This document shows, piece after piece, positions 1-10,083 of a DNA stretch of 64,000 bases. The notes under the pieces were generated by a model, which saw only the letters and a list, made by a program, of their open reading frames with translations, was not told the origin of the DNA and searched no databases. Both the position numbers and the translations under genes were made by a program. Each line of letters begins with the position of its first letter. Position 1 is the first letter of the stretch. This DNA is from Gammaproteobacteria bacterium. Lineage in GTDB: Bacteria > Pseudomonadota > Gammaproteobacteria > Eutrophobiales > Eutrophobiaceae. Location of the stretch: contig JAJFKL010000030.1 in assembly GCA_021773235.1 (NCBI GenBank), forward strand, positions 248,001 through 312,000, written 5' to 3'.

Positions 1-1
1 A

Positions 2-694
2 AAGAAAGAAATCATAGAAGAAGTCATTAATGCGGCGGTCATCCGCGAGCAACTCGGAAAACGATTTCAAATTACCGGTCTTGAATCAACAAAAGAAGCA
101 AGAACACTTGCATTATTGCTTCGTGCTGGCGCATTGGCAGCACCAATTTACATTATAGAAGAACGCACAGTTGGCCCAAGCTTAGGACAGGATAATATCG
201 ATAAAGGTTTTAATTCAGTACTAATTGGGTTTGCACTGGTACTTGTGTTTATGGCTGTTTATTACAAGGTCTTTGGTCTTATCGCCAATGTTGCGCTTGC
301 TTTAAACCTGGTCTTGATTGTTGCCTTGTTATCATTACTGCAAGCTACACTGACCTTACCAGGCATTGCCGGGATTGTATTGACGGTCGGTATGGCAGTT
401 GATGCGAACGTGTTGATCTTTGAACGTATTCGAGAAGAAGTTCGTAACGGTAATTCACCGCAAGCAAGTATTCACGCTGGTTATGAAAAAGCATTCTCAA
501 CAATTGCGGATGCAAACATCACAACTTTGATTGCGGCATTAGTCTTATTCAGTTTTGGTACCGGCCCTATTAAAGGTTTCGCTGTGACATTGTCATTGGG
601 TATTTTGTCGTCAATGTTCACTGCCATTATGGTATCGCGTGGCTTAGTCAATTTAATCTATGGCGGACGTCGCATAGAGAAGTTGAAAATATAA
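2..694 (+). CDS. secD: Protein translocase subunit SecD (C-terminal part)
   Basis: This is the last 230 residues of SecD; the start lies before the window. SecD and SecF form an inner-membrane RND-type complex that uses proton motive force to help SecYEG release secreted proteins. The visible part carries the end of the periplasmic domain ([18 protein letters not shown]) and then the hydrophobic helices, including the family signature [17 protein letters not shown] with its conserved Asp near the membrane. The open frame runs unbroken from base 2, so this is a window truncation and not a pseudogene. secF follows 39 bases downstream on the same strand, as in the usual yajC-secD-secF operon. 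Confidence 0.97.
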   Translation, partial: KKEIIEEVINAAVIREQLGKRFQITGLESTKEARTLALLLRAGALAAPIYIIEERTVGPSLGQDNIDKGFNSVLIGFALVLVFMAVYYKVFGLIANVALALNLVLIVALLSLLQATLTLPGIAGIVLTVGMAVDANVLIFERIREEVRNGNSPQASIHAGYEKAFSTIADANITTLIAALVLFSFGTGPIKGFAVTLSLGILSSMFTAIMVSRGLVNLIYGGRRIEKLKI

Positions 695-733
695 AAAACT
701 GAAATCCAGAACGTAACACGTAGAGAATTTATC

Positions 734-1669
734 ATGGAAATGCAAAAAACACGGTTTAATTTTGACTTTATGAGTAAACGGAAGGTTGGCTTAGTCGTCT
801 CCAGTTTACTAATCATCATGTCTATTATTTCAATATCTTTGGAAGGTTTAACTTTTGGAATTGATTTTACCGGAGGCACATTGATTGAAGTTGGTTATTC
901 AGAGTCTGTTGATTTAGATGCCATTCGAACTTCCTTAAGTAATTCAGAGTTTAAAGACGCCACTATTCAGTACTTCGGTTCTGCCAATGATGTCTTAATA
1001 AGAATTCCTCCAAGTGAAGGGTTAAACAACGCTGATATCAGTAATAAAACACTGAGTTTACTTAAGGATACCGGCGCAAACATTGAAATGCGTAGAATTG
1101 AGTTTGTCGGACCACAGGTTGGCGAAGAACTAAAAGACGATGGTGGTTTAGCCATGATCTATGCGCTTATGGGTATTTTTATTTATGTCGCACTACGTTT
1201 TCAGAGACGTTTTGCTGTCGGTGCAATTGCAGCACTTGTACATGATGTGTTAATCACATTGGGTATATTTTCAATTACACACTTTGATTTTGATTTAACT
1301 GTGCTTGCGGCAATACTCGCTGTGATTGGTTATTCCTTGAACGATACTATTGTTGTCTTTGATCGCGTTCGTGAAAATTTTCATAAAGTTCGCGAGGCCA
1401 CGCCAACAGAAATATTCAACGTTTCGCTAAACCAAACATTGAGCAGAACCTTAGTGACTTCATTAACAACACTATTTGTATTAGCGGCGTTATTCATCTT
1501 TGGCGGTGAAATTATTCATAGCTTTGCGACAGCTTTGATTATTGGTGTATTAATCGGAACCTACTCGTCTATCTTTGTTGCCAGTCCGGTTACACTAGCA
1601 TTGGGTATCACCAGAGAAGACTTAATGCCGGTGCAAAAAGAGGGCGCCGATCTGGATACCATGCCATAA
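734..1669 (+). CDS. secF: Protein translocase subunit SecF
   Basis: SecF, 311 residues (E. coli about 323), is the partner of SecD in the inner membrane. The N-terminal helix (about residues 17-35) is followed by the family motif FGIDFTGGTLIEVGY (about 42-56), a periplasmic domain ending near VGPQVGEEL, and five C-terminal helices with the signature VIGYSLNDTIVVFDRVRENF-like segment. The ATG at 734 is the only reasonable start. Its TAA stop (1667-1669) lies inside the left terminal repeat of the palindromic element at 1666-1811, so the present C-terminus may have been set by that insertion. Confidence 0.97.
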   Translation: MEMQKTRFNFDFMSKRKVGLVVSSLLIIMSIISISLEGLTFGIDFTGGTLIEVGYSESVDLDAIRTSLSNSEFKDATIQYFGSANDVLIRIPPSEGLNNADISNKTLSLLKDTGANIEMRRIEFVGPQVGEELKDDGGLAMIYALMGIFIYVALRFQRRFAVGAIAALVHDVLITLGIFSITHFDFDLTVLAAILAVIGYSLNDTIVVFDRVRENFHKVREATPTEIFNVSLNQTLSRTLVTSLTTLFVLAALFIFGGEIIHSFATALIIGVLIGTYSSIFVASPVTLALGITREDLMPVQKEGADLDTMP

Positions 1670-1811
1670 ATAGCTTCCCACGAATGATCTTTTGTTCTCA
1701 TGCTTCGTTAAAAATGTGCTCGAATCTTCATTTATTATCTATAAACTCAGATTCTGTGCGCATTTTTGCCTCGCCTGAAAACAAAATCTCTATCCGTGAA
1801 AAGCTATTTAT
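1666..1811. repeat. MITE-like long imperfect palindrome between secF and pdxB
   Basis: Almost the whole gap between secF and pdxB is one imperfect palindrome. It begins ATAAATAGCTT (1666-1676) and ends with the exact reverse complement AAGCTATTTAT (1801-1811). Inside, 1686-1726 matches the reverse complement of 1750-1788 with scattered mismatches and small gaps; for example AAAAATGTGC faces GCGCATTTTT. The loop is 1727-1749. Perfect terminal repeats, a length near 146 bp and absence of a gene fit a miniature inverted-repeat element. As RNA it would form a long hairpin that could also stop or shield the secDF transcript. It carries the secF stop codon and ends 9 bases before the pdxB start. 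Confidence 0.6.
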
Positions 1812-1820
1812 CGAAATGTA

Positions 1821-2966
1821 GTGGCTCAATCACTATCCATTGTTGCTGATCGGCAAATACTTCTAGCCGAAGAGACGTTCTCAAGGTTTGGTGAGGTCGA
1901 GTTAGTTGATGGCCGTTCTATTAATCAATCTACGATCATGAACGCCGATGTATTATTAATAAGATCGGTAACAAAGGTAGATGAATCTCTTTTAAAGAAT
2001 TCCAAAGTTGGTTTTGTCGGCTCTGCCACAAGTGGCATTGACCATATTGATACCGACTATCTCAAACAATCCAATATTAGTTTTGTTCACGCTCCAGGTA
2101 GCAACGCTCGTTCTGTTGCCGAATATGTCTTGAGTAGTTTATTCGCAACCGCTGAGTTTAATAATTTAGATTTAACTAAAAAATCTGTCGGCATTATTGG
2201 CTGTGGTCAGGTAGGTTCAAGGGTTAAACGTTTTTTGGAGTCCTTAGGTGTGCAATGCTTTTTAAACGACCCTCCATTAGCTGAGCATGGATTAACGGAA
2301 TCTTTTGTTGAGCTTGAACGAATTTTGGAAGCAGACATTATTACACTACATGTGCCGCTTACAACAGAGGGTAAATACCCAACTAGTGGGTTAGTTGATA
2401 AACCTTTTCTAGATAGATTAAAAGCTGATGTAGTACTGATTAACACTTCACGTGGGGAAGTCGTTGATGAATCTGCCTTATTATCATTTAAAGAAACTAA
2501 TCCACAGTCCACATTGATCCTCGATGTATGGTGCGGTGAGCCAGAAATCAATATTAACTTATTACAACAGACATTTATCGGGACGCCGCATATTGCAGGA
2601 TATAGCTATGATGGCAAACTTAAGGCAACTAATATACTTGCCGAGGCCTTGCTGACAGAGACTAAAGATATAGCGGATACTGCCCAGATTTTAACGTCCG
2701 AACCGATAACAGATGCCATTGAGTATAATGATGAAACTGCGGTTCAATTAGCTGTAATGCAGACATATGATGTCAGAAGTGATGCCATTGCGCTTAGAGA
2801 ACTGATGAGTATGCCGAGCGGGGAACGAGGGGATTATTTTGATAGCTTAAGAAAGAACTATCCAATAAGACGTGAGTTTACAGACAGGAAAATTAATACA
2901 AAAAATTTGAATAAAGAAATGAAACAGTGCTTGTTAGAATTGGGATTTAAAACAGGATCAGCATGA
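1821..2966 (+). CDS. pdxB: Erythronate-4-phosphate dehydrogenase
   Basis: PdxB oxidises 4-phosphoerythronate in the DXP-dependent pyridoxal phosphate pathway; it is a cytoplasmic D-2-hydroxyacid dehydrogenase. The 381 residues match the family length (E. coli 378). The NAD-binding loop GCGQVG is at 127-132, and the catalytic triad of this superfamily is visible as R211 (NTSRGEVVD), E240 (WCGEP) and H257 (GTPHIAGYS). A C-terminal dimerisation region follows. The start is GTG at 1821, giving the usual N-terminus; no strong ribosome binding site is visible. The last four bases overlap purN (ATGA), so the two are co-translated. Confidence 0.93.
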   Translation: MAQSLSIVADRQILLAEETFSRFGEVELVDGRSINQSTIMNADVLLIRSVTKVDESLLKNSKVGFVGSATSGIDHIDTDYLKQSNISFVHAPGSNARSVAEYVLSSLFATAEFNNLDLTKKSVGIIGCGQVGSRVKRFLESLGVQCFLNDPPLAEHGLTESFVELERILEADIITLHVPLTTEGKYPTSGLVDKPFLDRLKADVVLINTSRGEVVDESALLSFKETNPQSTLILDVWCGEPEININLLQQTFIGTPHIAGYSYDGKLKATNILAEALLTETKDIADTAQILTSEPITDAIEYNDETAVQLAVMQTYDVRSDAIALRELMSMPSGERGDYFDSLRKNYPIRREFTDRKINTKNLNKEMKQCLLELGFKTGSA

Positions 2967-3565
2967 AGAAACTTGGCATTTTAGTTTCCGGGCGTGGTAG
3001 CAATATGCTGGCTATTGCGGATGCCTGTGAGCGGGGTGATTTATCAGCCAGTGTTGAACTTGTGATCAGTAATAATAAAGATTCATTAGCACTGAACTCA
3101 GCAAAAGATAAGAATATTAAAACGGCTCATATTGGTTCAAGCACCTATCCTGACCCTGATGCCTTAGATATGGCGATGGCCGATGCATTAAGCGAACATA
3201 ATATTGATCTTGTCTTATTAGCGGGATTTATGAAAAAGATTGGTCCCAAAGTGTTATCAGGCTATAGAGGCAGGATCATTAATATTCACCCTTCTTTGTT
3301 ACCAAAATTTGGTGGAAAAGGGATGTTTGGAATTAATGTGCATAGCGCTGTTCTTGCCGCTGGCGAGAAAGAGAGCGGTGTAACTATCCATTTAGTTGAT
3401 GGGGAATACGATGAAGGTGCAATTCTGGCGCAGCAAACTGTATCTATTACGCCCGGAGAGACATCAGAGTCACTGGCAGCCAAGGTTCTAAAGGTAGAAC
3501 ATGTTTTATTTGCAGAAACAATACAAAAAATAGTAGATGGCAGTATTATATTGCCTTCAGATTAA
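2963..3565 (+). CDS. purN: Phosphoribosylglycinamide formyltransferase 1
   Basis: PurN transfers a formyl group from 10-formyltetrahydrofolate to glycinamide ribonucleotide in de novo purine synthesis. The 200-residue protein starts with the phosphate-binding VSGRGSN motif (about 8-14). Catalytic residues of the family fall where expected: N107 and H109 in IINIHPSLLP and D150 in DGEYDEG. GKGMFGINVH corresponds to the flexible active-site loop. It overlaps pdxB by 4 bases and is followed after 18 bases by gloA. purM, its usual neighbour, is not here. Confidence 0.95.
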   Translation: MKKLGILVSGRGSNMLAIADACERGDLSASVELVISNNKDSLALNSAKDKNIKTAHIGSSTYPDPDALDMAMADALSEHNIDLVLLAGFMKKIGPKVLSGYRGRIINIHPSLLPKFGGKGMFGINVHSAVLAAGEKESGVTIHLVDGEYDEGAILAQQTVSITPGETSESLAAKVLKVEHVLFAETIQKIVDGSIILPSD

Positions 3566-3583
3566 GGACAAGGGGATTTGAAT

Positions 3584-3967
3584 ATGCGCATGTTGCACAC
3601 TATGTTGAGAATTGGGAATCTTGAAAAGTCTTTGCAGTTTTATCAAGATGTACTGGGGATGAAACTTATACGCAAGCATGATTACCCAGAGTATGAATTC
3701 TCATTAGCCTATCTTGGTTATGGAGATGAATCAGAAACTACAGTCCTGGAATTAACCCATAATTGGGGAACAGAATCATATGATCTGGGTAATGCATACG
3801 GACATATTGCCATCGGTGTTGATGATGTTTATAAGACCTGCGACAAGATTAAAGAATTGGGTGGCAATGTCGTTAGAGAGGCAGGGCCTATGCAAGGTGG
3901 AGACACGGTTATTGCCTTTGTCGAAGATCCGGATGGTTATAAAATAGAATTACTGGAAGATTTCTAA
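3584..3967 (+). CDS. gloA: Lactoylglutathione lyase (glyoxalase I)
   Basis: Glyoxalase I converts the methylglyoxal-glutathione hemithioacetal to S-lactoylglutathione. With the start at ATG 3584 the protein is 127 residues and the four metal ligands fall at H5, E56, H74 and E122, the same numbers as in the nickel-dependent E. coli enzyme. An in-frame TTG at 3578 is possible but less likely, because the AAGGGG ribosome binding site at about 3570-3575 is well spaced for 3584. It is probably transcribed with pdxB and purN. Confidence 0.95.
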   Translation: MRMLHTMLRIGNLEKSLQFYQDVLGMKLIRKHDYPEYEFSLAYLGYGDESETTVLELTHNWGTESYDLGNAYGHIAIGVDDVYKTCDKIKELGGNVVREAGPMQGGDTVIAFVEDPDGYKIELLEDF

Positions 3968-4060
3968 TAATAAAATCATAAAGCTGAATTGACTGGGGGG
4001 TTGACCCAAAGTTAATGTCAGCATTTTTTCATCCAAAAAATAAAAATAAACGCCACTCAA

Positions 4061-6535
4061 ATGATCACTCTAATTAAATCTATTTATACCTCTTTTGTTT
4101 TAAAACAACCCGTGTTGGTTTGTTTGGTGATGGCAATATTACTTGGTTTTTTTGCCATGCAAACAAAGGACTTCAAACTTGATGCGTCGGCAGATTCCTT
4201 GTTGTTGGAAGATGATAAAGATCTAAAGTTATTCCGGGAAACATTAGAGCGTTATGCGACCAAGGATTTTCTGTTTGTTACTTTTTCACCAAACGAAGAT
4301 CTTTTTTCTCAATCTTCATTGGCTGCGATTACAAATATTCGTGATGAATTCAAATCTCTGGAGCCGGTTGATTCAGTAATCAGTCTAGTTGATGTGCCAT
4401 TGGTTAAGCAGATAGAGGGAACAATAACCGATGTGGCTGATAACGTCCGTACTATAGAAGGTGGTGGTCTTGATATCGAAAAGGTTAAACAAGAACTACT
4501 CAATAGCCCTATCTATAGAGAATTAATAATAAGTGAAGACGGCCAAACAACAGCTATTCAAGTTAATTTAAAAGACGAACCCGAATTTCGTGACTTGCAA
4601 CGCGAACGCAATCAGCTTTTGATAAAAGCTAATGCTGAAGGTCTTGATGAAACAGAACAAACACGACTGGATGAAATACTAATTGAATATACAGCACAGA
4701 AAAATGTTATCGATAAAGTTAATCATGACAATATTATTGATGTAAGAGAAATTATTTCAAAATATAAACAATATGGCACCTTGCATATGGGTGGTGTCAC
4801 CATGATTACTGATGACATGATCACTTATATTAAGAATGATTTGATTGTCTTTGGAGTCGGGGTGTTTTTGTTTCTCGTAGGCATGTTGTCAATCATCTTT
4901 CGTAAACTCAGGTGGGTCATGTTGCCTTTGCTAAGTTGTTTTTATGCCGGCTTACTAATGATTGGTTTGCTGAGCCTGGTCGGTTGGAATGTCACAGTTA
5001 TATCTTCAAATTTTATATCGTTAATGTTGATCATTACTATGTCAATGAACGTGCACCTTATCGTTCGTTATCGACAATTGTTTAATGACTTTCCTGAATT
5101 ATCACAGCATGAGCTTGTATTAACTATGGCGAGCAAGATGGTTTGGCCTTGTCTGTATACTGCGCTAACTACCATTATGGCATTCAGTTCATTAGTGGTA
5201 AGTGGTATTAAGCCAATTATAGATTTTGGCTGGATGATGACGATCGGCTTAAGTGTGACTTTCCTGACATCATTTATTTTATTCCCATCTATATTAGGCA
5301 TGTTAGCTAAGGGAACAGAAAAACCGGGTTCAAAAGACGAATTCCAATTTACCTCCAAGCTAGCAAGCATGACTGAAATACACGGCAATAAAATATTAAT
5401 AATTACCGTTATTCTTGCTGCCCTTAGTACCTATGGTATTACTCGTCTTGAAGTGGAAAATAGTTTTATAAATTATTTTAGTGATAGTACTGAAATTTAT
5501 AAGGGGCTTCGATTAATCGATGAAAAGATGGGTGGAACCACACCCATGGATATTATTATAAATCTAGAAGATGCGCCGGAAGAGGAAGATGACTCTTCAG
5601 AAGAGGGTGAGTTTGAAGATTTTGATGCCTTATTTGGTGCCTTTACTGAGGGCCAGGATGAAATATGGTTTACCCCAGAACGAATAGACACGATCAAACA
5701 AGTACATGATCACCTGGAGACTTTTCCTGCGATTGGTAAGGTCTTATCACTTGCATCGATCATTCGTGTTGGAGAAGAAATTAATGAGGGTGAGTTTGAC
5801 GCGTTTGAACTAGCCATTGTTAGTAAAAATATGCCGGATGAGATTAAGGAAAGCATGATTACACCTTATGTCTCTGAAGAGACTAATGAAGCACGCATCA
5901 GTATTCGCATCCTGGATTCTTTAAAAGACTTAAGACGTAAAGAATTGCTGGAACAGATTAAAACCGACTTGGTTGAAAAGATCGGACTTGCTGAAGATAA
6001 GGTACAAATCACGGGCATACTGGTTCTCTACAATAATATGTTACAAAGTTTATTTAAGTCGCAAATATTAACCTTGGGTGTCGTCATGGCAGGCATTGCC
6101 CTAATGTTGGTTATTCTTTTTCGCTCTGTGACGCTCGCAATAATTGGCATCATCCCCAATATACTTGCTGCTGCGATAATACTTGGATTGATGGGTTTAC
6201 TTAGAATTCCACTCGATATGATGACAATAACTATTGCCGCAATAACGATAGGTATTGCGGTTGATAACAGTATTCATTACATATATCGATTCCGTGAAGA
6301 GTTGCCGAAGACAGGTGATTACGTCAAAACAATGCATTACTGTCATGCGAACATTGGTAAGGCCGTTTTTTATACAGCGATCACGATTATTATCGGGTTC
6401 TCGATATTGGTACTCTCGAATTTTATTCCGACAATCTATTTTGGGCTATTGACGGCGCTGGCAATGTTTATTGCTTTGTTCGCCTGCTTGACACTATTAC
6501 CAAAACTAATCTTAATACTTAAACCGTTTGGTTAA
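4061..6535 (+). CDS. RND superfamily MMPL/HpnN-like transporter
   Basis: An 824-residue inner-membrane protein with the duplicated RND layout: one N-terminal helix (about 15-31), a periplasmic domain to about 265, a helix bundle (about 260-420), then one helix (about 445-460), a second periplasmic domain and a final bundle (about 668-815). The last bundle has GIAVDNSIHYIYRFREEL, typical of MMPL/patched-type transporters. The second periplasmic domain contains a very acidic stretch (about 505-530). There is no adaptor or outer-membrane factor gene nearby. The next gene encodes an MlaC-family protein, which recalls the HpnN-HpnM pair of hopanoid transport, so a lipid or sterol-like substrate is plausible. 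The substrate itself is inference. Confidence 0.85.
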   Translation: MITLIKSIYTSFVLKQPVLVCLVMAILLGFFAMQTKDFKLDASADSLLLEDDKDLKLFRETLERYATKDFLFVTFSPNEDLFSQSSLAAITNIRDEFKSLEPVDSVISLVDVPLVKQIEGTITDVADNVRTIEGGGLDIEKVKQELLNSPIYRELIISEDGQTTAIQVNLKDEPEFRDLQRERNQLLIKANAEGLDETEQTRLDEILIEYTAQKNVIDKVNHDNIIDVREIISKYKQYGTLHMGGVTMITDDMITYIKNDLIVFGVGVFLFLVGMLSIIFRKLRWVMLPLLSCFYAGLLMIGLLSLVGWNVTVISSNFISLMLIITMSMNVHLIVRYRQLFNDFPELSQHELVLTMASKMVWPCLYTALTTIMAFSSLVVSGIKPIIDFGWMMTIGLSVTFLTSFILFPSILGMLAKGTEKPGSKDEFQFTSKLASMTEIHGNKILIITVILAALSTYGITRLEVENSFINYFSDSTEIYKGLRLIDEKMGGTTPMDIIINLEDAPEEEDDSSEEGEFEDFDALFGAFTEGQDEIWFTPERIDTIKQVHDHLETFPAIGKVLSLASIIRVGEEINEGEFDAFELAIVSKNMPDEIKESMITPYVSEETNEARISIRILDSLKDLRRKELLEQIKTDLVEKIGLAEDKVQITGILVLYNNMLQSLFKSQILTLGVVMAGIALMLVILFRSVTLAIIGIIPNILAAAIILGLMGLLRIPLDMMTITIAAITIGIAVDNSIHYIYRFREELPKTGDYVKTMHYCHANIGKAVFYTAITIIIGFSILVLSNFIPTIYFGLLTALAMFIALFACLTLLPKLILILKPFG

Positions 6536-6795
6536 AAAGATATAATAAACAATAGGTTGGGTATATATTGTAAAGTTATAAGTGATTTTATGAGCAATAA
6601 TCTACTTATTTAGGTATAAAAATATTCATTGAGAATAAGTACTATCTATCGCTATATATTGTTATTACAATAAGCGCCTTCGGATGACCAAAGACTAATA
6701 ATAACTACTGTTGAATCGCAGATAAAAAAACAGGTTGTTTGAACTATTAAGCCCGATAGTGGGTCGATTAATTATAAACTTTTAGAGGTATTACA

Positions 6796-7419
6796 ATGAA
6801 AATCAGAGTCGTAAATTCGTTGATTTTGATCCTATGCATGGTCGCCGGTGTTGCTCAGGCAGCGGTAGCAACCCCCGATGCAGTCATTAAACAAACTGCA
6901 GATGCTGTTATCGAACGCATTAAAGCGCAGCGTTCAGAATTGGATGCTAATCCATCAAAGATTTATGATGTGGTGAATGAGCTTGTCATACCTCATTATG
7001 ATTTTACCAGTATGTCTAAATGGGTACTCGGCAAAAATTGGAAGAGCGCCAGTGAAGCACAACGCAGCAATTTTATTGCGCAGTTTCAAACATTATTGGT
7101 GCGCACTTATGCCCGAGCATTACTTGAATACTCTGGTCAGGAAATAAAATATTTCCCAGTTGAGATAAACCCAAAAAATAAGCTTGCTTTGGTTAAAACA
7201 GAGATGACGAGTGATGGCGCACAGCCTTTTCCAGTCGCCTACCGCATGCATCAAAAGAATGATAAATGGAAAGTGGTTGATGTCTCTGTTGATGGTGTCA
7301 GTTTAGTATCAACTTACCGAGGGTCTTTCTCTACGCAAATCAAGAAACACGGGTTTGATTCTTTAATCAGCGAACTCACTGCCAAAAATGAAAGGTTAGC
7401 TAGTAGTATTTCACAATAA
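6796..7419 (+). CDS. mlaC: MlaC/Ttg2D-family periplasmic phospholipid-binding protein
   Basis: A 207-residue secreted protein with a clear signal peptide (cleavage after about VAQA, residue 22) and an MlaC/toluene-tolerance domain, for example IPHYDFTSMSKWVLGKNW and YARALLEYSGQEI. MlaC carries phospholipids across the periplasm between the MlaA and MlaFEDB complexes. In most gammaproteobacteria this position lies in mlaFEDCB followed by ibaG and murA. Here mlaF, mlaE, mlaD and mlaB are absent and the upstream gene is an RND transporter, so the protein may work as an HpnM-like partner instead. A 260-base AT-rich gap separates it from the transporter, so it may have its own promoter. A hairpin terminator follows. 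Confidence 0.85.
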   Translation: MKIRVVNSLILILCMVAGVAQAAVATPDAVIKQTADAVIERIKAQRSELDANPSKIYDVVNELVIPHYDFTSMSKWVLGKNWKSASEAQRSNFIAQFQTLLVRTYARALLEYSGQEIKYFPVEINPKNKLALVKTEMTSDGAQPFPVAYRMHQKNDKWKVVDVSVDGVSLVSTYRGSFSTQIKKHGFDSLISELTAKNERLASSISQ

Positions 7420-7444
7420 CCAACACCGTAGACTAGTTTTTCGA

Positions 7445-7467
7445 GCAACCGGGCAATGCCCGGTTGC
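7445..7467 (+). terminator. Terminator-like hairpin after mlaC
   Basis: A perfect 10-bp stem, GCAACCGGGC-AAT-GCCCGGTTGC, lies 26 bases after the mlaC stop. It is followed by TTGCTTTAT, a weak T-rich tail, so termination may be partial. It separates mlaC from ibaG. Confidence 0.7.
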
Positions 7468-7526
7468 TTGCTTTATAGAATCGAATTTTCATCAATCATA
7501 GACAATATTAATAATCGAATACTTTT

Positions 7527-7766
7527 ATGAATCCTCAAATTATCAAACAACTCATCGAAGCAGGTTTGCCTGATGCTGATATCATTGTAGAAGGTGATGA
7601 TGGCACCCATTTTCAGGCGCGAATTATCAGTGAAGCATTTGCTGGAAAAAACATGGTTCAACAACATCAGATGGTTTATAAGACACTGGGCGAAAAAATG
7701 GGTACGGATATCCATGCTTTATCCATGCAAACATATAGCCCGGATGAATGGGAAAAACAGAAATAG
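7527..7766 (+). CDS. ibaG: BolA-family protein IbaG
   Basis: A 79-residue BolA/IbaG family protein. BolA-like proteins bind [2Fe-2S] clusters together with monothiol glutaredoxins. The family core is visible in VEGDDGTHFQARI (about 21-33) and the conserved histidine region QQHQMVYKTLGEKMG (about 45-59). It lies directly before murA, the standard location of ibaG (yrbA) in gammaproteobacteria, which supports the IbaG rather than BolA subfamily. Confidence 0.9.
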   Translation: MNPQIIKQLIEAGLPDADIIVEGDDGTHFQARIISEAFAGKNMVQQHQMVYKTLGEKMGTDIHALSMQTYSPDEWEKQK

Positions 7767-7797
7767 TCTTGGGTGCCCAATCTTATACTAAAGGTAA

Positions 7798-9069
<1,272 letters not shown>

Positions 9070-9206
9070 AGTGCATTTTCTAAGGCGGCCCAAGGAAGCT
9101 ATTTAAATTAATTATTTGCAAGGAAACTTTTTCAGTTAACTTGTTTCTATTGTATTCTGTTCTATTTTTACGCAGCCAAACATTTAACTAAGCCACAAAT
9201 ATAATT

Positions 9207-9842
9207 ATGTCGGACAAGATCACTATCGCCGTTTCCAAAGGCCGAATATACGATGAAGCGGTTCCTTTACTCGCTAAGCTTGGTATTGTCCTTAAAGATG
9301 ATCCTAAAAAATCTCGCAAACTGATTCTCGATACTAATCAGCCTAATATTAAAATTCTTATTATTCGGGCTACGGATGTTCCAACCTATGTTGAACGAGG
9401 TGCTGCTGAATTGGGGATTGCCGGGAAGGATGTGTTGATGGAATATTCCGGAGACAGTCTGTATGAGCCGGTTGATTTAGGGATAGCCAAATGTCGAATG
9501 ATGTTGGCAGGTTTAAAAGATGAAAAACCGATAACGGATCGTCCACGTGTAGTAACAAAATATACCAATATCACACGAAATTATTTTGCAGATCGTGGAC
9601 AGCAAGTAGAGATAATCAAGCTCTACGGATCCATGGAACTCGGTCCGGTTTTAGGTTTGTCTGATTGGATAGTCGATTTGGTAGACACCGGTAATACTTT
9701 AAAAGCGAATGGCTTGGTAACGCTAGATCATATTGCAGACATTAGTTCCAGATTGGTCGTCAATAAAGCAGCAATGAAGATGAAAAATGCGCTTATCAAA
9801 CCGATCATTAATCAATTAGCAGATATCGTTGAAAATGGTTAA
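9207..9842 (+). CDS. hisG: ATP phosphoribosyltransferase, short form
   Basis: HisG starts histidine synthesis by joining ATP and PRPP. The protein has only 211 residues and lacks the C-terminal allosteric ACT-like domain of the long form. It therefore belongs to the HisG-S class, which works as an octamer with the regulatory subunit HisZ; hisZ is not in this window. Recognisable motifs are [14 protein letters not shown] near the start, [15 protein letters not shown] in the middle and the PRPP-binding [12 protein letters not shown] (about 160-171). hisD follows after a 241-base gap that holds a large palindrome. Confidence 0.95.
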   Translation: MSDKITIAVSKGRIYDEAVPLLAKLGIVLKDDPKKSRKLILDTNQPNIKILIIRATDVPTYVERGAAELGIAGKDVLMEYSGDSLYEPVDLGIAKCRMMLAGLKDEKPITDRPRVVTKYTNITRNYFADRGQQVEIIKLYGSMELGPVLGLSDWIVDLVDTGNTLKANGLVTLDHIADISSRLVVNKAAMKMKNALIKPIINQLADIVENG

Positions 9843-9946
9843 TCCTGGAACCCTTAGTTGATCGGCCATAAATCATGTTTGTGTCTTCCAAAATAAGTAA
9901 TGATCGTGTTTTAACAGATGGTTTTTCAGATGAATTTGCCTACTCA

Positions 9947-10057
9947 TTTTATTGCACGCTTTTCAGGCTCATTTGCTTGACGGCGAAAGCTTTGCGTAGA
10001 ATGGCTATGCGCAGTTTTCTAGTCGGCGCAACTAAGCCTGAAAAGCGCACACTAAAT
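9947..10057. repeat. Long imperfect palindrome between hisG and hisD
   Basis: The core is a perfect 13-bp inverted repeat, CGCTTTTCAGGCT (9957-9969) and AGCCTGAAAAGCG (10035-10047). The pairing continues imperfectly inward to a small loop around 10008-10012 (TGCGTAG facing CTATGCGCA) and some way outward. The complete arms are roughly 50 bases each. There is no T-tract directly after it. It could be a non-autonomous palindromic element or a structured RNA processed within a his transcript. It differs in sequence from the palindrome at 1666-1811. Confidence 0.6.
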
Positions 10058-10083
10058 CGAGTTCAACTAAGGATTTCAGGATT

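Noticed and set aside
5560-5650. Acidic low-complexity stretch in the MMPL transporter as a frameshift or insertion
   Set aside because: The frame continues into a normal second half with all helices, so it is a variable loop in the periplasmic domain.
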